From the NCBI GenBank assembly GCA_021737945.1, contig JAIPCX010000011.1, positions 1 to 64,000 on the forward strand: a DNA stretch of 64,000 nucleotides. Reading direction: 5' to 3'. Positions within the stretch are counted from its first letter, which is position 1. Each line of letters opens with the position of its first letter. The notes beneath the pieces were generated by a model that saw nothing but the letters and a program-made list of their open reading frames with translations, made no database searches and had not been told where the DNA came from. A program made the translations under genes and the position numbers. Source of the stretch: Polynucleobacter sp. Its GTDB lineage: Bacteria > Pseudomonadota > Gammaproteobacteria > Burkholderiales > Burkholderiaceae_D. This document shows, one piece after another, positions 8,715 through 18,563 of the stretch.

Positions 8715-10265
8715 TTATGCTGATTCGCGTTTGAAATCGGTAATACGTAAACCCATGACTATCAGTGCTGCGAAATAACCCAGTGCACTGACAAGGACGA
8801 TTACCAAAAGTAATCCTATGCGCGTCCATGGTGATGCTTGCAGAGCTATCCAATCAAATTGTGATCCCATCCACAAGCCCGCGCCTGCCAAAATAAATAG
8901 AGCGCCAAGGATTTGAATAATGAATAGAGACCAGCCAGATTCGGGTTGATAAATTTTATTTTTTCTCAACATGATAAAAAGGAAAAAAGCGTTGAGTGTT
9001 GCGCCTAAACCTATGGATAACGCTAGTCCTGCATGGGCTATCCAGGGAACAAAAATTAAATTCATGAGCTGGGTTGCGATGAGTACACCTACACCAATTT
9101 TTACCGGTGTACTGATATCTTGCTTTGCATAAAAACCGGGAGCTAAAATTTTAACCAGTATTAACCCCATGAGTCCCACACCATATGCGATGAGTGCCTG
9201 CGCTGTCATATCTACAGATAAGGCGTCAAATCTTCCGTAATGAAACAGGGTGGCGGTAATCGGTACTGATAAAACCATCAACGCGATTGCAGCAGGCATT
9301 GCTAGAAGAAAGGTTAATCGCAGCCCCCAATCGAGTAATGAAGAGTATTCGCGTTGATCGCCACTGGCATTGGCCTGAGATAGGCTAGGTAAAAGAATAG
9401 TCCCTAAGGCGACACCCAATAATCCTGTAGGTAATTCCATTAGTCGATCTGCATACGATAGCCACGACACGCTTCCATCGGTGAGATGTGAAGCGATGTT
9501 GGTGTTAATGATGAGGCTAATCTGCGCGGCTGATACTGCAAAGGTGGCCGGTAGCATTTGCTTTAGTACTCGGCGAACACCTTCGTCAGACAGTATTTCA
9601 AACGGATTCAAACTAATACGTGGCAGCATGCCGATTTTGCTTAGTGCGGGGAGTTGCAGTGCTAGTTGTAAAACACCACCGATTACCACTGCAATAGCGA
9701 GAGCGAAAACGGGCTGTGACAATCTGGGCGCAATTAGTAGCGAGCAGAAAATGAATGAGAGGTTGAGTAAAACTGGCGTGAATGCAGGTACGCGAAATTC
9801 TCGCCATGTATTAAGTATGCCGCCCGCCAATGCTACTAGCGACATAAACAAAATGTAGGGGAACATGATGCGCGTCATTGATACCGAGAGCGACATAGCC
9901 AACGGATCGGACGCAAAGCCACTCGCCATGAGCAGCACGATAGCCGGCGAGGCAATTACGCCAATGATGGATGTGGCTAATAAGACCCAAAACATGACCG
10001 TGGCGACATGGTCAGCCAATATGCGAGTCGCACGTGGGCCGCGCTGATTTTTATACTCGGCGAGTATGGGTACAAAGGCTTGGGAGAATGCACCTTCGGC
10101 AAATAAGCGGCGTAGAAGGTTGGGAATTCGGAAGGCGACAAAAAAGGCGTCGGTGTAGACCGACGCGCCGAACGTTCGCGCGATCAGGAACTCGCGAACC
10201 AGTCCAGTGATGCGTGAGAGCATCGTCATGCCAGATACGGTGGCGAGCGTTTTGTGCAAATTCAT
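8715..10265 (-). CDS. murJ: Lipid II flippase MurJ (MviN)
   Basis: This 516-residue polytopic inner-membrane protein translocates lipid II to the periplasmic face for peptidoglycan synthesis. It has the diagnostic N-terminus ([18 protein letters not shown]) with the conserved Arg in TM1. [22 protein letters not shown] and about 14 predicted hydrophobic helices complete the MOP-superfamily fold. The length is typical. It is divergent from rpsT, with the murJ and rpsT start regions sharing the 10266-10539 interval, and is followed after 5 bp by the SirB1-like gene. The murJ-rpsT divergent pair is common in proteobacteria. Confidence 0.97.
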   Translation of the reverse strand: MNLHKTLATVSGMTMLSRITGLVREFLIARTFGASVYTDAFFVAFRIPNLLRRLFAEGAFSQAFVPILAEYKNQRGPRATRILADHVATVMFWVLLATSIIGVIASPAIVLLMASGFASDPLAMSLSVSMTRIMFPYILFMSLVALAGGILNTWREFRVPAFTPVLLNLSFIFCSLLIAPRLSQPVFALAIAVVIGGVLQLALQLPALSKIGMLPRISLNPFEILSDEGVRRVLKQMLPATFAVSAAQISLIINTNIASHLTDGSVSWLSYADRLMELPTGLLGVALGTILLPSLSQANASGDQREYSSLLDWGLRLTFLLAMPAAIALMVLSVPITATLFHYGRFDALSVDMTAQALIAYGVGLMGLILVKILAPGFYAKQDISTPVKIGVGVLIATQLMNLIFVPWIAHAGLALSIGLGATLNAFFLFIMLRKNKIYQPESGWSLFIIQILGALFILAGAGLWMGSQFDWIALQASPWTRIGLLLVIVLVSALGYFAALIVMGLRITDFKRESA

Positions 10266-10450
10266 GGCAACCGATTATAGCGGGTGGCTTTTTGCGGCAG
10301 GTCGGCCGGATAGCTTGGTTTCTGGAGGCTTAACAAAGCGGCATCAATCTCAATGGATGCAAGTGTTGAATTATTTTCAAAAAGAAAATAAATCTATCTT
10401 TATTTCTACTATTTTCTTGTCCTGTGCCCATTGTCAGCTTTGCCAGATGT

Positions 10451-10479
10451 TTGCCCCGGTCATTAAAACCCGCTATAAT
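10451..10479 (+). promoter_or_regulatory. Sigma-70 promoter of rpsT
   Basis: TTGCCC at 10451-10456, a 17-bp spacer and a perfect TATAAT at 10474-10479. Transcription would start about 10487, giving a leader of about 53 nt before rpsT. Confidence 0.75.
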
Positions 10480-10539
10480 CTTCGTTTTTCGAAATTCCGC
10501 TCGGAGCAGTGCTCCCGGCTCTATACCAGGAACAAAACC

Positions 10540-10803
10540 ATGGCAAATACCGCACAAGCGCGTAAGCGCGCTAGGCAAGCTGTCAAGCTGAATGCGCACA
10601 ACTCAAGTCAGCGCTCGACGCTTCGCACCGCGATCAAAGCCGTCCGTAAAGCTATTGAGTCTGGCGACAAAGCGTCCGCTGCTCAAGTTTTTCAGGCATC
10701 AGTGTCCGTGATCGATCGTATCGCTGACAAGAGAATCATTCACAAAAATAAAGCAGCTCGTCACAAGAGCCGTCTTTCTGCCGCGATCAAAGCTTTAGCT
10801 TAA
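10540..10803 (+). CDS. rpsT: 30S ribosomal protein S20
   Basis: The 87-residue, strongly basic protein starts [13 protein letters not shown], the standard S20 N-terminus, at ATG 10540 after a CAGGAAC Shine-Dalgarno. It binds 16S rRNA in the body of the small subunit. The leader contains a small hairpin, GGAGC-AGT-GCTCC (10503-10515), just ahead of the ribosome binding site. This is a plausible site for feedback control, as S20 is autoregulated at translation in E. coli, but the link is inference. Two hairpins follow the gene. Confidence 0.98.
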   Translation: MANTAQARKRARQAVKLNAHNSSQRSTLRTAIKAVRKAIESGDKASAAQVFQASVSVIDRIADKRIIHKNKAARHKSRLSAAIKALA

Positions 10804-10809
10804 TTTCGG

Positions 10810-10828
10810 GGCCTGAGTTATTCAGGCC
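10810..10828 (+). terminator. Hairpin after rpsT
   Basis: GGCCTGA and TCAGGCC flank a 5-nt loop 6 nt after the rpsT stop. There is no T-run directly after it, so it is more likely an RNA-stabilising or secondary hairpin than the main terminator. Confidence 0.5.
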
Positions 10829-10847
10829 TAGCAGTTAAAAGTATTTA

Positions 10848-10883
10848 AAAACCCGTCAGGTTACATGCCTGACGGGTTTTTTA
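10848..10883. terminator. Bidirectional intrinsic terminator between rpsT and the DUF192 gene
   Basis: A 13-bp stem AAAACCCGTCAGG / CCTGACGGGTTTT (10848-10860 with 10868-10880) has A and T flanks that serve both strands. The minus-strand DUF192 gene ends at 10881, so its stop codon touches the terminator. Confidence 0.9.
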
Positions 10884-11312
10884 TTTTGGTAGGCCACCAA
10901 CCTTAGTGCCGGGTTTGAGGTTCTTTTGTTTGAACCATCCCTGATTCATTTCGAGCGCATACCGCGCCGGTTTTTTTGTGCAGTGAGCATCTTGAGTCTG
11001 CGGCTGCATGTCTTCGATATTGATAATGGTGTCGGACTCGTCAATAAAGGCCACAGAGAGCGGTAGTGGCGTATTTTTCATCCACATACAGACCATCCGG
11101 CTTTCGGGAAACCGAAAGACCATACCTTCATTCGCTCCCATTTTTTCCCGGTACATCAGCCCTTGCGCGCGTTCTTCTTCCCTCAGTGCGACTTCTGCTT
11201 GAACGAGATGGATGCCGAGGTTGAGTGTCGTGACTGGAAAACGTTGTTGGGCATGCGCTTGAAAGCTGATAACTAGCTGCGCGCACAGCGCAGCGAACAG
11301 GATTTTTTTCAT
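10881..11312 (-). CDS. DUF192 family exported protein
   Basis: The 143-residue product starts at ATG 11312 with a clear signal peptide (MKKILFAALCAQLVISFQAHA, cleavage before QQ), so it is probably periplasmic. An upstream in-frame ATG at 11381 would bury the signal sequence. The DUF192 core shows EERAQGLMYREKM, GMVFRFPESRMVCMWMKNTPLPLSVAFID and ALEMNQGWFKQKNLKPG. The family has a small beta fold of unknown biochemical role and is widespread in proteobacteria. It is monocistronic, ends in the shared terminator, and lies downstream of rluE. Confidence 0.9.
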   Translation of the reverse strand: MKKILFAALCAQLVISFQAHAQQRFPVTTLNLGIHLVQAEVALREEERAQGLMYREKMGANEGMVFRFPESRMVCMWMKNTPLPLSVAFIDESDTIINIEDMQPQTQDAHCTKKPARYALEMNQGWFKQKNLKPGTKVGGLPK

Positions 11313-11412
11313 TATGGGTGATGTGGTTTGCCGAGATAGTGCGGAAACGGGTTTCAGCTTAGTCAATGTAGTCACACGCAATTTTTGTCGCTTGAATTTG
11401 TTTTTTGGAATT

Positions 11413-11449
11413 GTAACTGCGTAACTGACTAACTGACTAACTGAGTAAA
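11413..11449. repeat. Four tandem octamers with a 13-mer also found at 30775
   Basis: Four consecutive 8-bp units of form (G/C)TAACTG(A/C) occupy 11413-11444, followed by GTAAA. The last 13 bp, CTAACTGAGTAAA (11437-11449), recur exactly at 30775-30787, downstream of the EF-hand gene. Confidence 0.7.
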
Positions 11450-11471
11450 GGCATGAATCCTGAGGGCTTTC

Positions 11472-12032
11472 TTATCTCATCCATTCATCTTCACTGAGAA
11501 CTCGCCATTCGCCGGGCCACAGAGGCTGGCTGGCGAGGGAGAAGGGGCCGATCGAGCTTCTGATTAGCCTGAGTGTGGGTAAGCCAACGGCTGCAGTCAT
11601 TCGTCGTACCTGACGATTTTTGCCTTCAGTCAGCGTGATCGCTAGCCATGTATCCGGAATGCTTTTGCGTTCACGCACCGGTGGGTCGCGTTGCCATAGC
11701 CAGTTGGGTGATTCAATAAGGCTAGCTCGACAGCCACGGGTCGTGAAGTCGCGTAAATTAATAGGCTGCCTAAGGGCTTGAAGTTGGCTTTCAATCGGCG
11801 TGCCCTCGACTTGGACCAGATAGGTTTTTTCCTTGCCATAATCTGGATGACTGATCTCTTGTTGCAGTTGACCGTTATCCGTTAACAGCATCAAGCCTTC
11901 GCTGTCAGCATCCAGCCGTCCAGCTGGGTATACATTCGGTAAATCAATGTACGAAGCGAGTGTTTTGCGAGTTTCGTCAGCCGAGAACTGGCTCATTACA
12001 CCGTAAGGTTTATTAAATAAAATCAATGACAT
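11472..12032 (-). CDS. rluE: 23S rRNA pseudouridine synthase RluE
   Basis: This 186-residue RsuA/RluB-family synthase most resembles RluE, which makes pseudouridine 2457 in helix 89 of 23S rRNA. The catalytic block is PAGRLDADSEGLMLLT, with the nucleophilic Asp in GRLD. The family motif FNKPYGVMSQF is near the start, and EGKNRQVRRMTAAVGLPTLRLIR lies in the C-terminal half. It lacks an N-terminal S4 domain, as RluE does. There is no obvious Shine-Dalgarno before ATG 12032. It is divergent from icd. Confidence 0.92.
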   Translation of the reverse strand: MSLILFNKPYGVMSQFSADETRKTLASYIDLPNVYPAGRLDADSEGLMLLTDNGQLQQEISHPDYGKEKTYLVQVEGTPIESQLQALRQPINLRDFTTRGCRASLIESPNWLWQRDPPVRERKSIPDTWLAITLTEGKNRQVRRMTAAVGLPTLRLIRSSIGPFSLASQPLWPGEWRVLSEDEWMR

Positions 12033-12165
12033 GAGGAATTTTTTGGTGATTGTTGGTCATGTCTGATTAGGCGCGAAACTTATATAAATAGAGGTTATCC
12101 TGCGTATCGTGGCACACTTGTTTGTATGGCGAACTGCGAAATTCTAGTGCATAATGTGAAAAGCA

Positions 12166-12186
12166 GTCTTATGTCTTATATAAGAC
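12166..12186. promoter_or_regulatory. Candidate operator upstream of icd: direct repeat plus perfect palindrome
   Basis: GTCTTAT occurs at 12166-12172 and again as the first half of the perfect 14-bp palindrome GTCTTATATAAGAC at 12173-12186. There are thus three half-sites, two direct and one inverted. It lies 98 bp before the icd start and about 135 bp before rluE on the other side. A possible -10 (CATAAT, 12150-12155) sits just upstream, which would put the palindrome in the early transcribed region. The cognate regulator is unknown; a GntR-type factor is only a guess. Confidence 0.55.
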
Positions 12187-12283
12187 ACGCCAACAGCAGT
12201 GTGTAGAATTCAATTAAAGTGCTTTGCCGTTCACAAGACGCAAAATACAATTTCTGTATCCGCCAAAATCTTCGGAGATAACG

Positions 12284-13537
12284 ATGTATCAACATATTAA
12301 AGTGCCCGCCGAGGGTAAGAAAATTACGGTCAATGCTGACTATTCTCTCGATGTGCCCGATAACCCGGTGATTCCCTATATTGAAGGAGATGGCACGGGC
12401 GTTGATATTAGTCCTGTGATGATTAAGGTGATTGATGCCGCCGTCGCCAAGGCCTACGGCGGCAAACGCAAGATCAGCTGGATGGAAATTTACGCCGGCG
12501 AAAAATCGACCATGGTGTACGGTCCTGATGTGTGGCTGCCAGAAGAAACACTGAAAGTCCTGAAGGACTATGTCGTATCGATCAAAGGTCCTTTGACCAC
12601 GCCTGTCGGCGGCGGCATTCGTTCATTGAACGTTGCGCTGCGCCAGGAATTGGATCTGTATGTTTGTCTGCGTCCGGTTCGTTACTTCAAAGGTGTGCCT
12701 TCACCACTGCGTGAGCCAGAAAAAACTGACATGGTGATCTTCCGCGAGAATTCAGAAGATATCTACGCTGGCATCGAGTGGCAAGAAGGCACGGATGGCG
12801 CGAAAAAAGTTATCGATTTCCTGATTAAGGAAATGGGCGTGAAGAAGATTCGCTTCCCACAAACTTCAGGTATTGGTGTCAAGCCGGTGTCACGCGAAGG
12901 TACCGAACGACTGGTTCGCAAGGCCATTCAATACACGATTGATAACGACAAGCCTTCTCTGACGATCGTCCACAAAGGCAACATCATGAAGTACACCGAG
13001 GGTGGCTTCCGTGATTGGGCCTATGCACTAGCTCAAAAAGAGTTTGGCGCGACCCTGATTGATGGCGGTCCTTGGTGCACCTTTAAGAATCCTAAGACCG
13101 GTAAAGACATCATCGTCAAGGATTCGATCGCAGATGCATTCTTGCAGCAGATTTTGTTGCGTCCGAATGAGTACAGCGTCATCGCCACATTGAACTTAAA
13201 CGGTGATTACATCTCTGATGCTCTGGCAGCACAGGTTGGTGGTATCGGTATTGCGCCCGGTGCGAATTTGTCCGATTCGGTCGCGATGTTTGAAGCGACG
13301 CACGGTACAGCGCCTAAATATGCCGGTAAGGATTACGTTAACCCAGGTTCGCTGATTCTCTCGGCTGAGATGATGCTGCGCCACATGGGCTGGTTTGAGG
13401 CGGCTGACCTGGTGATTACTTCGATGGAGAAATCCATTACCTCCAGAAAAGTCACCTATGACTTTGCCCGTTTGATGGAAGGTGCGACGCAGATGTCTTG
13501 TTCAGGATTTGGCGACGTAATGATTTCAAATATGTAA
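12284..13537 (+). CDS. icd: NADP-dependent isocitrate dehydrogenase
   Basis: This cytosolic TCA-cycle enzyme oxidatively decarboxylates isocitrate to 2-oxoglutarate. The 417-residue form starts at ATG 12284 ([11 protein letters not shown]) behind CGGAGA; an upstream in-frame ATG at 12224 lacks support. The length and sequence match the E. coli homodimeric type. [16 protein letters not shown] includes Ser114, equivalent to E. coli Ser113, the site phosphorylated by Ace[12 protein letters not shown] carries the NADP-selecting Lys-Tyr pair. The preceding palindrome suggests dedicated transcriptional control, and an intrinsic terminator follows about 95 bp downstream. Confidence 0.98.
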   Translation: MYQHIKVPAEGKKITVNADYSLDVPDNPVIPYIEGDGTGVDISPVMIKVIDAAVAKAYGGKRKISWMEIYAGEKSTMVYGPDVWLPEETLKVLKDYVVSIKGPLTTPVGGGIRSLNVALRQELDLYVCLRPVRYFKGVPSPLREPEKTDMVIFRENSEDIYAGIEWQEGTDGAKKVIDFLIKEMGVKKIRFPQTSGIGVKPVSREGTERLVRKAIQYTIDNDKPSLTIVHKGNIMKYTEGGFRDWAYALAQKEFGATLIDGGPWCTFKNPKTGKDIIVKDSIADAFLQQILLRPNEYSVIATLNLNGDYISDALAAQVGGIGIAPGANLSDSVAMFEATHGTAPKYAGKDYVNPGSLILSAEMMLRHMGWFEAADLVITSMEKSITSRKVTYDFARLMEGATQMSCSGFGDVMISNM

Positions 13538-13632
13538 TTAGTGAATTGGTTTAGCTCTTGCTCAATGCTCTGAGAAACTTATTTCAATAAAGTCTCAGGT
13601 CATTGCAGCGAGACGGACCTGCGCCAAAAAAT

Positions 13633-13661
13633 AAAAACCCCTGGTTTCGCCAGGGGTTTTT
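13633..13661. terminator. Bidirectional intrinsic terminator between icd and csp
   Basis: AAAAACCCCTGG and CCAGGGGTTTTT form a perfect stem around a TTTCG loop. It serves the convergent icd (plus) and cold-shock (minus) genes. Confidence 0.92.
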
Positions 13662-13681
13662 GAGAGGGGCCTAATGGGTAA

Positions 13682-13885
13682 TCAGGCGTTTTGGATGTTA
13701 GAAGCTTGCTTGCCTTTGGGGCCTTGCGTTACTTCGAACGATACTTTTTGCCCTTCTTTGAGGGTTTTGAAGCCATTCATCTGAATCGCGGAAAAGTGCG
13801 CGAACAGATCTTCGCCACCATCATCCGGAGTGATAAAACCGAAGCCTTTGGCGTCGTTAAACCACTTTACAGTACCAGTTGCCAT
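13682..13885 (-). CDS. CspA-family cold-shock protein
   Basis: The 67-residue product is a single cold-shock domain, a five-stranded OB fold that binds single-stranded RNA and DNA as a chaperone. RNP1 is KGFGFITP and RNP2 is DLFAHFSAI; the start is [14 protein letters not shown]. The upstream 13886-14044 region is non-coding and could hold the long structured leader typical of cold-shock genes, though no cold box was recognised. The paralogue identity (CspA, CspD or CspE) cannot be decided from the sequence alone. Confidence 0.95.
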   Translation of the reverse strand: MATGTVKWFNDAKGFGFITPDDGGEDLFAHFSAIQMNGFKTLKEGQKVSFEVTQGPKGKQASNIQNA

Positions 13886-14219
13886 AAAAAGCGTCTTTCT
13901 TTAAGAACGAATCACACGAGCCCTAAAAGCAAGAAGCCTCGCGTAACGCTGCCCCCTCTTATTATTGCTCCTCCTATATCAATTAGTGCCAACCCGCACA
14001 TTTATTGATCATTTGCATTGTTCGCGTAAAAAATCTAAAAGTCAAGTTAATTGCCAAAAGAACCAGACTTGGCGGAACTTATTGAGAATCCAGGATTGGC
14101 GGGCGTTTTCGAGCTAGCGCCCTGCGCATAGCGAGGAAAGCGCGTAATATCAATGCAAGTGTGTGGATATGACTGGTTTAACCTGTTACGCAGGTAGATG
14201 AAAGCATTAGAATAGAAGC
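13886..14219. other. Divergent intergenic region between csp and clpS
   Basis: These 334 bp contain the leader and promoter of the cold-shock gene on the minus strand and the clpS-clpA promoter on the plus strand. A minus-strand TTGACT hexamer lies at 14039-14044, giving a csp leader of 100 nt or more if used. No other gene or strong repeat was recognised. Confidence 0.5.
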
Positions 14220-14540
14220 ATGGCAACTAACGAAGAGAATGATAATGGCACGGCCCTGATTACCAAGGAGCAAAAGGAGGCAGTTAAGCCGCCTTCCATG
14301 TATCAGGTGCTGTTGCTAAACGATGATTACACCCCGATGGAATTCGTGGTCGCTATCATTCAAGAATATTTCAACAAAGACCGTGAGAACGCTACGCAAA
14401 TTATGTTGAAAGTGCATCGTGATGGTAAAGGATTGTGCGGGGTTTATCCCAAGGATATTGCCAGTACAAAAGTAGAGCTTGTTTTAACCCATGCCCGAAA
14501 GGCTGGGCACCCGCTGCAGTGTGTGATGGAGGAAGCATGA
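14220..14540 (+). CDS. clpS: ATP-dependent Clp protease adaptor ClpS
   Basis: The 106-residue adaptor hands N-end-rule substrates to ClpAP in the cytosol. The core [21 protein letters not shown] contains the NDDYTPM residues that form the N-degron pocket. [20 protein letters not shown] and the C-terminal [19 protein letters not shown] are canonical. The disordered N-terminal tail needed for ClpA loading is present. Its stop codon overlaps the clpA start (ATGA), so the two are translationally coupled. Confidence 0.97.
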   Translation: MATNEENDNGTALITKEQKEAVKPPSMYQVLLLNDDYTPMEFVVAIIQEYFNKDRENATQIMLKVHRDGKGLCGVYPKDIASTKVELVLTHARKAGHPLQCVMEEA

Positions 14541-16837
14541 TCGCCCAGGAACTTGAAGTTAGTTTGCACATGGCCTTTGTTGAGGCTCGACAAGCACGAC
14601 ATGAATTTATTACTGTCGAGCATCTCTTGCTTGCGCTACTAGACAATCCCTCAGCGGCAGAGGTTTTACGTGCGTGCGCAGTGAATGTTGATGATCTGCG
14701 CAAAACTCTCACCAACTTTATTACAGACAATACTCCGACGGTTCCCGGCACGAGCGAAGTCGACACTCAACCTACCTTGGGTTTTCAACGTGTCATTCAA
14801 CGTGCAATCATGCACGTACAGTCGGCTTCCAACGGTAAAAAAGAAGTCACAGGCGCCAACGTGCTAGTGGCTATTTTCGGTGAAAAAGATTCGCACGCTG
14901 TTTACTATCTGCATCAGCAGGGAGTAACTCGCCTCGATGTCGTTAACTTTATTTCTCACGGTGTGCGCAAGGATCAACAGTCCGAATCGCAAAAAGCACC
15001 CGAAGGCGTGGAAGAAAGTTCCTCCGAAGGTCAGCAAAAAGAAAGTGCGCTCGACCAATTTACACAAAATCTCAACAAGCTTGCAGCTGAAGGCAAGATC
15101 GATCCATTGATAGGTCGTGAAGCCGAAGTTGAGCGTGTGATTCAAACACTGTGCCGTCGCCGTAAAAACAATCCGTTGTTGGTGGGTGAAGCAGGTGTTG
15201 GTAAAACAGCGATTGCTGAAGGCCTTGCATGGCGTGTAACTCAAGGCGACGTGCCTGAGATTTTGCAAAATGCCGTGGTGTATTCGCTAGACATGGGCGC
15301 CTTGTTGGCCGGTACTAAATATCGCGGTGATTTCGAGCAGCGCTTGAAAGCGGTATTGAAGCAAATGAAAAACAGTCCCAATGGAATTTTGTTTATTGAT
15401 GAGATACACACCATCATCGGTGCAGGTTCTGCTTCGGGTGGTACGTTAGACGCTTCTAATCTATTGAAGCCGGCCCTCTCTAGTGGGCAGCTCAAATGTA
15501 TCGGCGCTACTACCTTTACTGAATACCGAGGTGTGTTTGAAAAAGACCACGCTCTGTCACGTCGTTTCCAAAAGATCGATGTGAATGAGCCGACGGTTGA
15601 GCAAACCATTCAGATTTTGCGTGGACTGAAATCACGCTTCGAGGAACATCATGGCGTGAAGTACTCCGCCTCAGCGCTGACATCAGCGGCTGAATTGGCT
15701 GCGCGCTTTATCAATGATAGGCATTTGCCTGATAAGGCTATCGATGTCATCGACGAGGCTGGTGCTGCTCAGCGCATTCTTCCAAAGTCAAAACAGAAAA
15801 AAACCATTGGCAAGTCAGAGATCGAGGACATTATTTCCAAGATAGCTCGCGTGCCAGCTGCGTCAGTCAATCAAGACGATCGTACTAAGTTGCAGACTAT
15901 CGATCGCGATCTGAAAAATGTCGTGTTTGGTCAGGATCCTGCAATTGAAGCCTTGGCAGCTGCCATCAAAATGGCGCGTGCTGGTTTGGGTAAAACGGAT
16001 AAGCCGATTGGTTCTTTCTTATTCTCTGGCCCTACAGGCGTAGGAAAAACCGAGGTCGCTAAACAACTCGCTTTCATCATGGGTATTGAGCTGATCCGCT
16101 TTGATATGTCCGAGTACATGGAGCGCCACGCCGTCAGTCGTTTGATTGGCGCGCCGCCAGGTTATGTAGGATTCGATCAGGGCGGTTTGTTGACCGAGGC
16201 TGTCACCAAAAAACCACATTCTGTTTTGCTGCTGGATGAGATAGAGAAGGCGCATCCGGATGTGTTCAACATTCTGTTGCAAGTTATGGATCATGGAACG
16301 CTCACGGATAACAATGGCCGCAAAGCTGACTTCCGTAACGTGATCATCATCATGACCACCAATGCCGGAGCTGAAAGTCTGCAGAAGCGCACCATGGGCT
16401 TCACCGAGTCTAAGCAAGCTGGCGATGAAATGATTGATATCAAGCGTATGTTTACGCCTGAGTTCCGTAATCGCTTGGATGCGATCATCAGCTTTAAGGC
16501 GCTGGATGAAGAAATTATCCTGCGCGTGGTTGATAAGTTCCTCATGCAACTGGAAGAGCAACTGCATGAGAAGAAAGTCGATGCCGTATTCAGCGAATCA
16601 TTGCGTCAATTCCTAGGTAAGAAAGGTTTTGATCCATTGATGGGCGCTCGTCCTATGTCGCGACTGATTCAAGACATGATTCGCAAAGCACTGGCGGATG
16701 AACTCTTGTTTGGTAAATTGATGTCGGGTGGACGTGTCACCGTTGATCTAGACGATCAAGATAACGTCAAACTGGACTTTGCTGAGAGTGATACACCACC
16801 ACCCGCAGCGCCACAAGAAACAGTAGAAGTTGAATGA
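14537..16837 (+). CDS. clpA: ATP-dependent Clp protease ATP-binding subunit ClpA
   Basis: This 766-residue AAA+ unfoldase of the ClpAP protease starts at ATG 14537 ([19 protein letters not shown]). GGAGGA lies just upstream and the start overlaps the clpS stop. An in-frame extension back to 14435 would only re-read clpS. The N domain (1 to about 145) is the ClpS docking site. The first AAA module has GEAGVGKT (about 217) and the second GPTGVGKT (about 498). A short acidic and proline-rich C-terminus ends the protein. ClpP is not encoded in this window. Confidence 0.98.
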   Translation: MIAQELEVSLHMAFVEARQARHEFITVEHLLLALLDNPSAAEVLRACAVNVDDLRKTLTNFITDNTPTVPGTSEVDTQPTLGFQRVIQRAIMHVQSASNGKKEVTGANVLVAIFGEKDSHAVYYLHQQGVTRLDVVNFISHGVRKDQQSESQKAPEGVEESSSEGQQKESALDQFTQNLNKLAAEGKIDPLIGREAEVERVIQTLCRRRKNNPLLVGEAGVGKTAIAEGLAWRVTQGDVPEILQNAVVYSLDMGALLAGTKYRGDFEQRLKAVLKQMKNSPNGILFIDEIHTIIGAGSASGGTLDASNLLKPALSSGQLKCIGATTFTEYRGVFEKDHALSRRFQKIDVNEPTVEQTIQILRGLKSRFEEHHGVKYSASALTSAAELAARFINDRHLPDKAIDVIDEAGAAQRILPKSKQKKTIGKSEIEDIISKIARVPAASVNQDDRTKLQTIDRDLKNVVFGQDPAIEALAAAIKMARAGLGKTDKPIGSFLFSGPTGVGKTEVAKQLAFIMGIELIRFDMSEYMERHAVSRLIGAPPGYVGFDQGGLLTEAVTKKPHSVLLLDEIEKAHPDVFNILLQVMDHGTLTDNNGRKADFRNVIIIMTTNAGAESLQKRTMGFTESKQAGDEMIDIKRMFTPEFRNRLDAIISFKALDEEIILRVVDKFLMQLEEQLHEKKVDAVFSESLRQFLGKKGFDPLMGARPMSRLIQDMIRKALADELLFGKLMSGGRVTVDLDDQDNVKLDFAESDTPPPAAPQETVEVE

Positions 16838-16870
16838 TGATCTAGTTTTTGTTTAGATTGGAGCTTCATA

Positions 16871-16899
16871 AAAAACCCTGAGCTTGCTCAGGGTTTTTT
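16871..16899. terminator. Bidirectional intrinsic terminator after clpA
   Basis: AAAAACCCTGAGC and GCTCAGGGTTTTT form the stem, 34 bp after the clpA stop. The minus-strand M48-like gene ends 47 bp beyond. Confidence 0.9.
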
Positions 16900-16945
16900 G
16901 TTTTCTGCACTGCGAATCGAGATAGCTATTTCTAGGTAGGTAGCT

Positions 16946-18091
16946 TTAAGGAACCAACGCTTTTTTCGCTGACTGTTTTTGTCGAATCTCTTTCATCGTC
17001 GATTGGATCACGCTTTGTCTACCTTCTGTCCAAGGGTGTAGCGCTGGGTAAGTGTTTGCTTGAGATGCGTTTGGGATTTGCGCTAGCTTTTGCATCACGC
17101 GTGTAAAGCTAGCGAGGTCGTAACCCGCGCGAGCCAACATAAAAAGAGCCAGTCGATCGGCATCCTGATCCATTTTTTCAGGCGTTATCTTTATTCCATT
17201 GCTACTGTTAGCAGCCACTTGGTCAGGTTTAAACAACAACAAATTATCGATAACGATGGATAGCGTAGCCATTTGTTGTAACTGTTTGGCGTGCTGCAAA
17301 ACATTGTGCGCTATCTCGCGCGCAATGATGACGGCCACGTCTTCATCCGTAGAGAGCCAATCAAGCAAGCCGCGGGTGAGTAATATTCGACGTCCATCTG
17401 CATAAGCATTTACGTTCTGAGTATTGCCGACATCAATAGCAAAAGCACAGGCCAGAGTCAGCGGCACGTTAACCGTTATGGGTTGATTCTGCCGTATGAC
17501 AGTAATGTTTATCTCAGTCAGATTTTTAAGAATGGGTGACAGCATGCGAGCTGCCTCGGGTTCAGCTTGCGGGCCGGTAGGTATAGTGATGTCTTGAATC
17601 GTTTGCAAAATATCGCCGCGTTTAAGACCTGCGCGCATTGCACCACTGCCATCGAGTATCTGCATCACTTGTAACCGCTCGTCGAGACCAAGGCTCTGTC
17701 GAGCCGCAACTGACAGTTCAGGTGGATAAGAGTATTGATTTTTTGCGGTAAACCCAAGCAGTGGTCGTGCTTGGGTTCGGCAAAGCACCGCATTTTTAAT
17801 AATCAGTGGAGCGGCGATACGGTAAATGTGTTCCTGTCGTTCCAGCAGAGTATCAATGACAGGGTCGCGTATAGTAATCGATGATGCGCCATTAACTTTA
17901 CTGGGTGAGTTTTGAGATACCGATGGTGAAGCAGGGGTAGAAGGTGACGTCGATGTAGTTGAATTTAGAGGAACCTGATTACAGGCGCCGAGAAATGTGA
18001 ATAGAAATGGAAATAAAAATAGCGGCGATAGCACAGAGCGACTAGGTCGGAGATAGCGACGGCATGTCATTGTAAAACTTGCCAGCGGCAC
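16946..18091 (-). CDS. PDZ plus M48-peptidase-like lipoprotein with a degenerate zinc site
   Basis: The 381-residue product starts at GTG 18091 behind a strong GGGAGG. The N-terminus has a hydrophobic stretch ending in the lipobox LGAC, so it is probably lipid-anchored. A Ser/Thr/Pro-rich linker follows. Next is a PDZ-like segment (about 125-215; LQVMQILDGSGAMRAGLKRGD), then an M48-like peptidase region. Where active M48 proteins have HExxH, this reads REIAH (in VAVIIAREIAHNVLQH). The downstream ExEAD-type third-ligand motif reads DQDAD. The first zinc His and the third-ligand Glu are thus both replaced, so a non-proteolytic role is likely. It is the last gene of the ribF-ileS-lspA-coaBC-dut run, 12 bp after dut. 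Confidence 0.8.
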   Translation of the reverse strand: MPLASFTMTCRRYLRPSRSVLSPLFLFPFLFTFLGACNQVPLNSTTSTSPSTPASPSVSQNSPSKVNGASSITIRDPVIDTLLERQEHIYRIAAPLIIKNAVLCRTQARPLLGFTAKNQYSYPPELSVAARQSLGLDERLQVMQILDGSGAMRAGLKRGDILQTIQDITIPTGPQAEPEAARMLSPILKNLTEINITVIRQNQPITVNVPLTLACAFAIDVGNTQNVNAYADGRRILLTRGLLDWLSTDEDVAVIIAREIAHNVLQHAKQLQQMATLSIVIDNLLLFKPDQVAANSSNGIKITPEKMDQDADRLALFMLARAGYDLASFTRVMQKLAQIPNASQANTYPALHPWTEGRQSVIQSTMKEIRQKQSAKKALVP

Positions 18092-18103
18092 GATAACCTC
18101 CCG

Positions 18104-18553
18104 TTATTTTTTTCCAGTACTTCCAAAGCCACCTGCTCCACGATCGCTCTCTTCGAATGAATCAACCACTCTAAATCCTACCTGCAGCACCGGCACAATA
18201 ACTAGTTGTGCCAATCGCTCCATGGGGTTTAAGACGAATGCCGTCGCACCACGATTCCAGGTCGAAACCATCAACTCACCTTGATAATCTGAATCGATCA
18301 GTCCCACCAGATTACCCAATACGATACCGTGTTTATGACCGAGTCCGCTACGTGGAAGAATCATCGCTGCATAAGCAGGATCAGCAATATGAATCGCCAG
18401 TCCAGTTGGAATTAAATGCGTGCTGCCAGGCTCAATACTAAGTGGCGCTTCAATACACGCGCGAAGATCAAGCCCTGCGCTACCGGCGGTTGCGTAGTTG
18501 GGTAGTTGGTCGCGCATGCGCGCATCGATAATTTTTAGGTCTATGGTTTTCAT
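18104..18553 (-). CDS. dut: dUTP diphosphatase
   Basis: This homotrimeric cytosolic enzyme hydrolyses dUTP to dUMP and PPi, keeping uracil out of DNA and supplying dTMP synthesis. The 149-residue form starts at ATG 18553 ([18 protein letters not shown]), which matches E. coli-type Dut; a longer frame overlaps coaBC. All five motifs are visible, among them [28 protein letters not shown] and the C-terminal [10 protein letters not shown]. It lies 10 bp after coaBC. The coaBC-dut pairing is widely conserved. Confidence 0.97.
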   Translation of the reverse strand: MKTIDLKIIDARMRDQLPNYATAGSAGLDLRACIEAPLSIEPGSTHLIPTGLAIHIADPAYAAMILPRSGLGHKHGIVLGNLVGLIDSDYQGELMVSTWNRGATAFVLNPMERLAQLVIVPVLQVGFRVVDSFEESDRGAGGFGSTGKK

Positions 18554-18563
18554 GTTGTGGCAT

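Noticed and set aside
14435-14536. Longer N-terminus for ClpA
   Set aside because: It only re-reads clpS in another frame. The ATGA overlap with GGAGGA and the normal ClpA N-terminus at 14537 decide the start.
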